A stretch of DNA of 23,253 nucleotides from Desulfobacterales bacterium (GTDB lineage: Bacteria > Desulfobacterota > Desulfobacteria > Desulfobacterales > C00003106): the NCBI GenBank assembly GCA_030672555.1, contig DAOVGD010000056.1, positions 1 through 23,253 on the forward strand, written 5' to 3'. Under the pieces are notes generated by a model. That model ran no database searches and was not told where the DNA came from. It was given only the letters and a program-made list of their open reading frames with translations. The position numbers and the translations under genes were made by a program. Of this stretch, positions 22,645 to 23,253 are shown piece by piece. The first letter of the stretch is position 1; every line of letters begins with the position of its first letter.

Positions 22645-23253
22645 TTAAGATTCTAATTTGGCTTGGCACAAAGGAATATACTGCAACGCCTTGTAGTGAA
22701 CTCCGACGTCCGGATAGTCTCTTACGACACTCCTAAAACGCTCCAGGGCAGCCTTATAATGTTTGCTTTTATAATAAAAAAGCCCAACGTAGAAATCGTG
22801 TCCAGCCAAGCTCTTGACACAGGCTTTGATGTGTTGCCGGGCAGTCTTGGAATACTCAGATTGGGGATAGTATCGAATAAGTTTTTCAAAAATTTTGCGG
22901 GCCTGTTGAACTGGTGTCTGATCCCGGTCAATTGTATCGAGCTGCTCAAAATAACAAAGACCGGTCTGATAGATCACGTAAGGAACCGCCTCGTTTTCGG
23001 GATGCAATTTTTCAAATTCTTCATACCAAAAGATCGCGTCTTCATATTCCTTTCGATGATAGTGGCAGTCCGCTATTTTCAATTCGGCAAGGATGGCGTA
23101 CTTACTGAATGGATAACGATCCTTCAGCTTTTGAAATACCTCTATGGCATACAGGTAATCCCCGTCCTTGAATGCATCCATCCCTTCCACGGCAAGGTCG
23201 TAAGCAGTCTTTTCCTTTTCCGGTTGAAACCAGGCACATCCTGAGAAAAGTAA
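22645..23253 (-). CDS. bamD: Outer membrane assembly lipoprotein BamD, 5' partial
   Basis: BamD is the essential lipoprotein partner of BamA in the beta-barrel assembly machine at the inner leaflet of the outer membrane. The frame is open to the right edge; translated from there it begins LLFSGCAWFQPEKEKTAYD, showing the lipobox LFSGC at the end of a cut-off signal peptide. Visible mature residues number about 197, and only the first part of the signal peptide is missing. TPR-type repeats run through it, for example AIEVFQKLKDRYPFSKYAIL, AIFWYEEFEKLHPENEAVPY and KTARQHIKACVKSLAGHDFY; the last is a BamD landmark (A-x-H-E-x-x-V-A-x-Y-Y-like). The length fits BamD rather than CpoB. Confidence 0.9.
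   Translation of the reverse strand, partial: LLFSGCAWFQPEKEKTAYDLAVEGMDAFKDGDYLYAIEVFQKLKDRYPFSKYAILAELKIADCHYHRKEYEDAIFWYEEFEKLHPENEAVPYVIYQTGLCYFEQLDTIDRDQTPVQQARKIFEKLIRYYPQSEYSKTARQHIKACVKSLAGHDFYVGLFYYKSKHYKAALERFRSVVRDYPDVGVHYKALQYIPLCQAKLES

Overview
The window looks like the chromosome of a Gram-negative bacterium. A deltaproteobacterial / Desulfobacterota-type lineage is the best guess. It carries a complete Tol-Pal cluster, lipoproteins with clear lipoboxes (Pal, CpoB, BamD), multi-PAS hybrid histidine kinases, a DUF523 gene, and intergenic spacers full of foldback repeats of a kind I associate with that group. The lineage is inferred from gene content and repeat style, not from a marker phylogeny. 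Most genes are housekeeping. I found no CRISPR array, tRNA, rRNA, complete insertion sequence, phage module, or recognisable new defence or biosynthetic system.

Layout. 1-1556 (+): 5'-truncated receiver/PAS/HisKA_3 sensor kinase. 1632-3005 (+): AGCS sodium:amino-acid symporter. 3237-5975 (-): 912-residue hybrid histidine kinase. 6285-7136 (-): proC. 7255-8334 (-): serine beta-lactamase-like hydrolase, preceded by a doubtful small ORF at 8360-8563. 8766-13824 (+): tolQ-tolR-tolA-tolB-pal-cpoB, with a plausible sigma-70 promoter near 8597-8625. 13825-16040 (+): ruvC-ruvA-ruvB, with ruvC starting directly after the cpoB stop. 16041-16636: a gene-free spacer with the C-terminal remnant of a MinD-superfamily ATPase and a nested palindromic element. 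16637-21940 (+): ispG, proS and a bifunctional relA/spoT, separated by repeat-rich spacers. 21935-23253 (-): rpmB, a DUF523/TudS-like gene, and bamD running off the right edge.

Functional themes. tolQRAB-pal-cpoB builds the trans-envelope machine used for outer-membrane constriction, and bamD belongs to outer-membrane protein assembly. ruvCAB resolves Holliday junctions. ispG (isoprenoid precursors), proS (tRNA charging), relA/spoT ((p)ppGpp), rpmB (ribosome) and proC (proline synthesis) are core metabolism. The two sensor kinases share an unusual cysteine-bearing PAS domain.

The most notable content is intergenic. Two foldback elements have MITE architecture: terminal inverted repeats flanked by perfect 5-bp direct repeats. 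They are at 3008-3193 (flanks TAGTT) and 6047-6216 (flanks ATTTA). A third palindromic unit at 16397-16534 has near-identical 5-bp flanks. Further foldbacks lie at 17785-17880 and 19691-19787. Three genes (the hydrolase, ispG and proS) end inside short degenerate tandem repeats that supply their stop codons.
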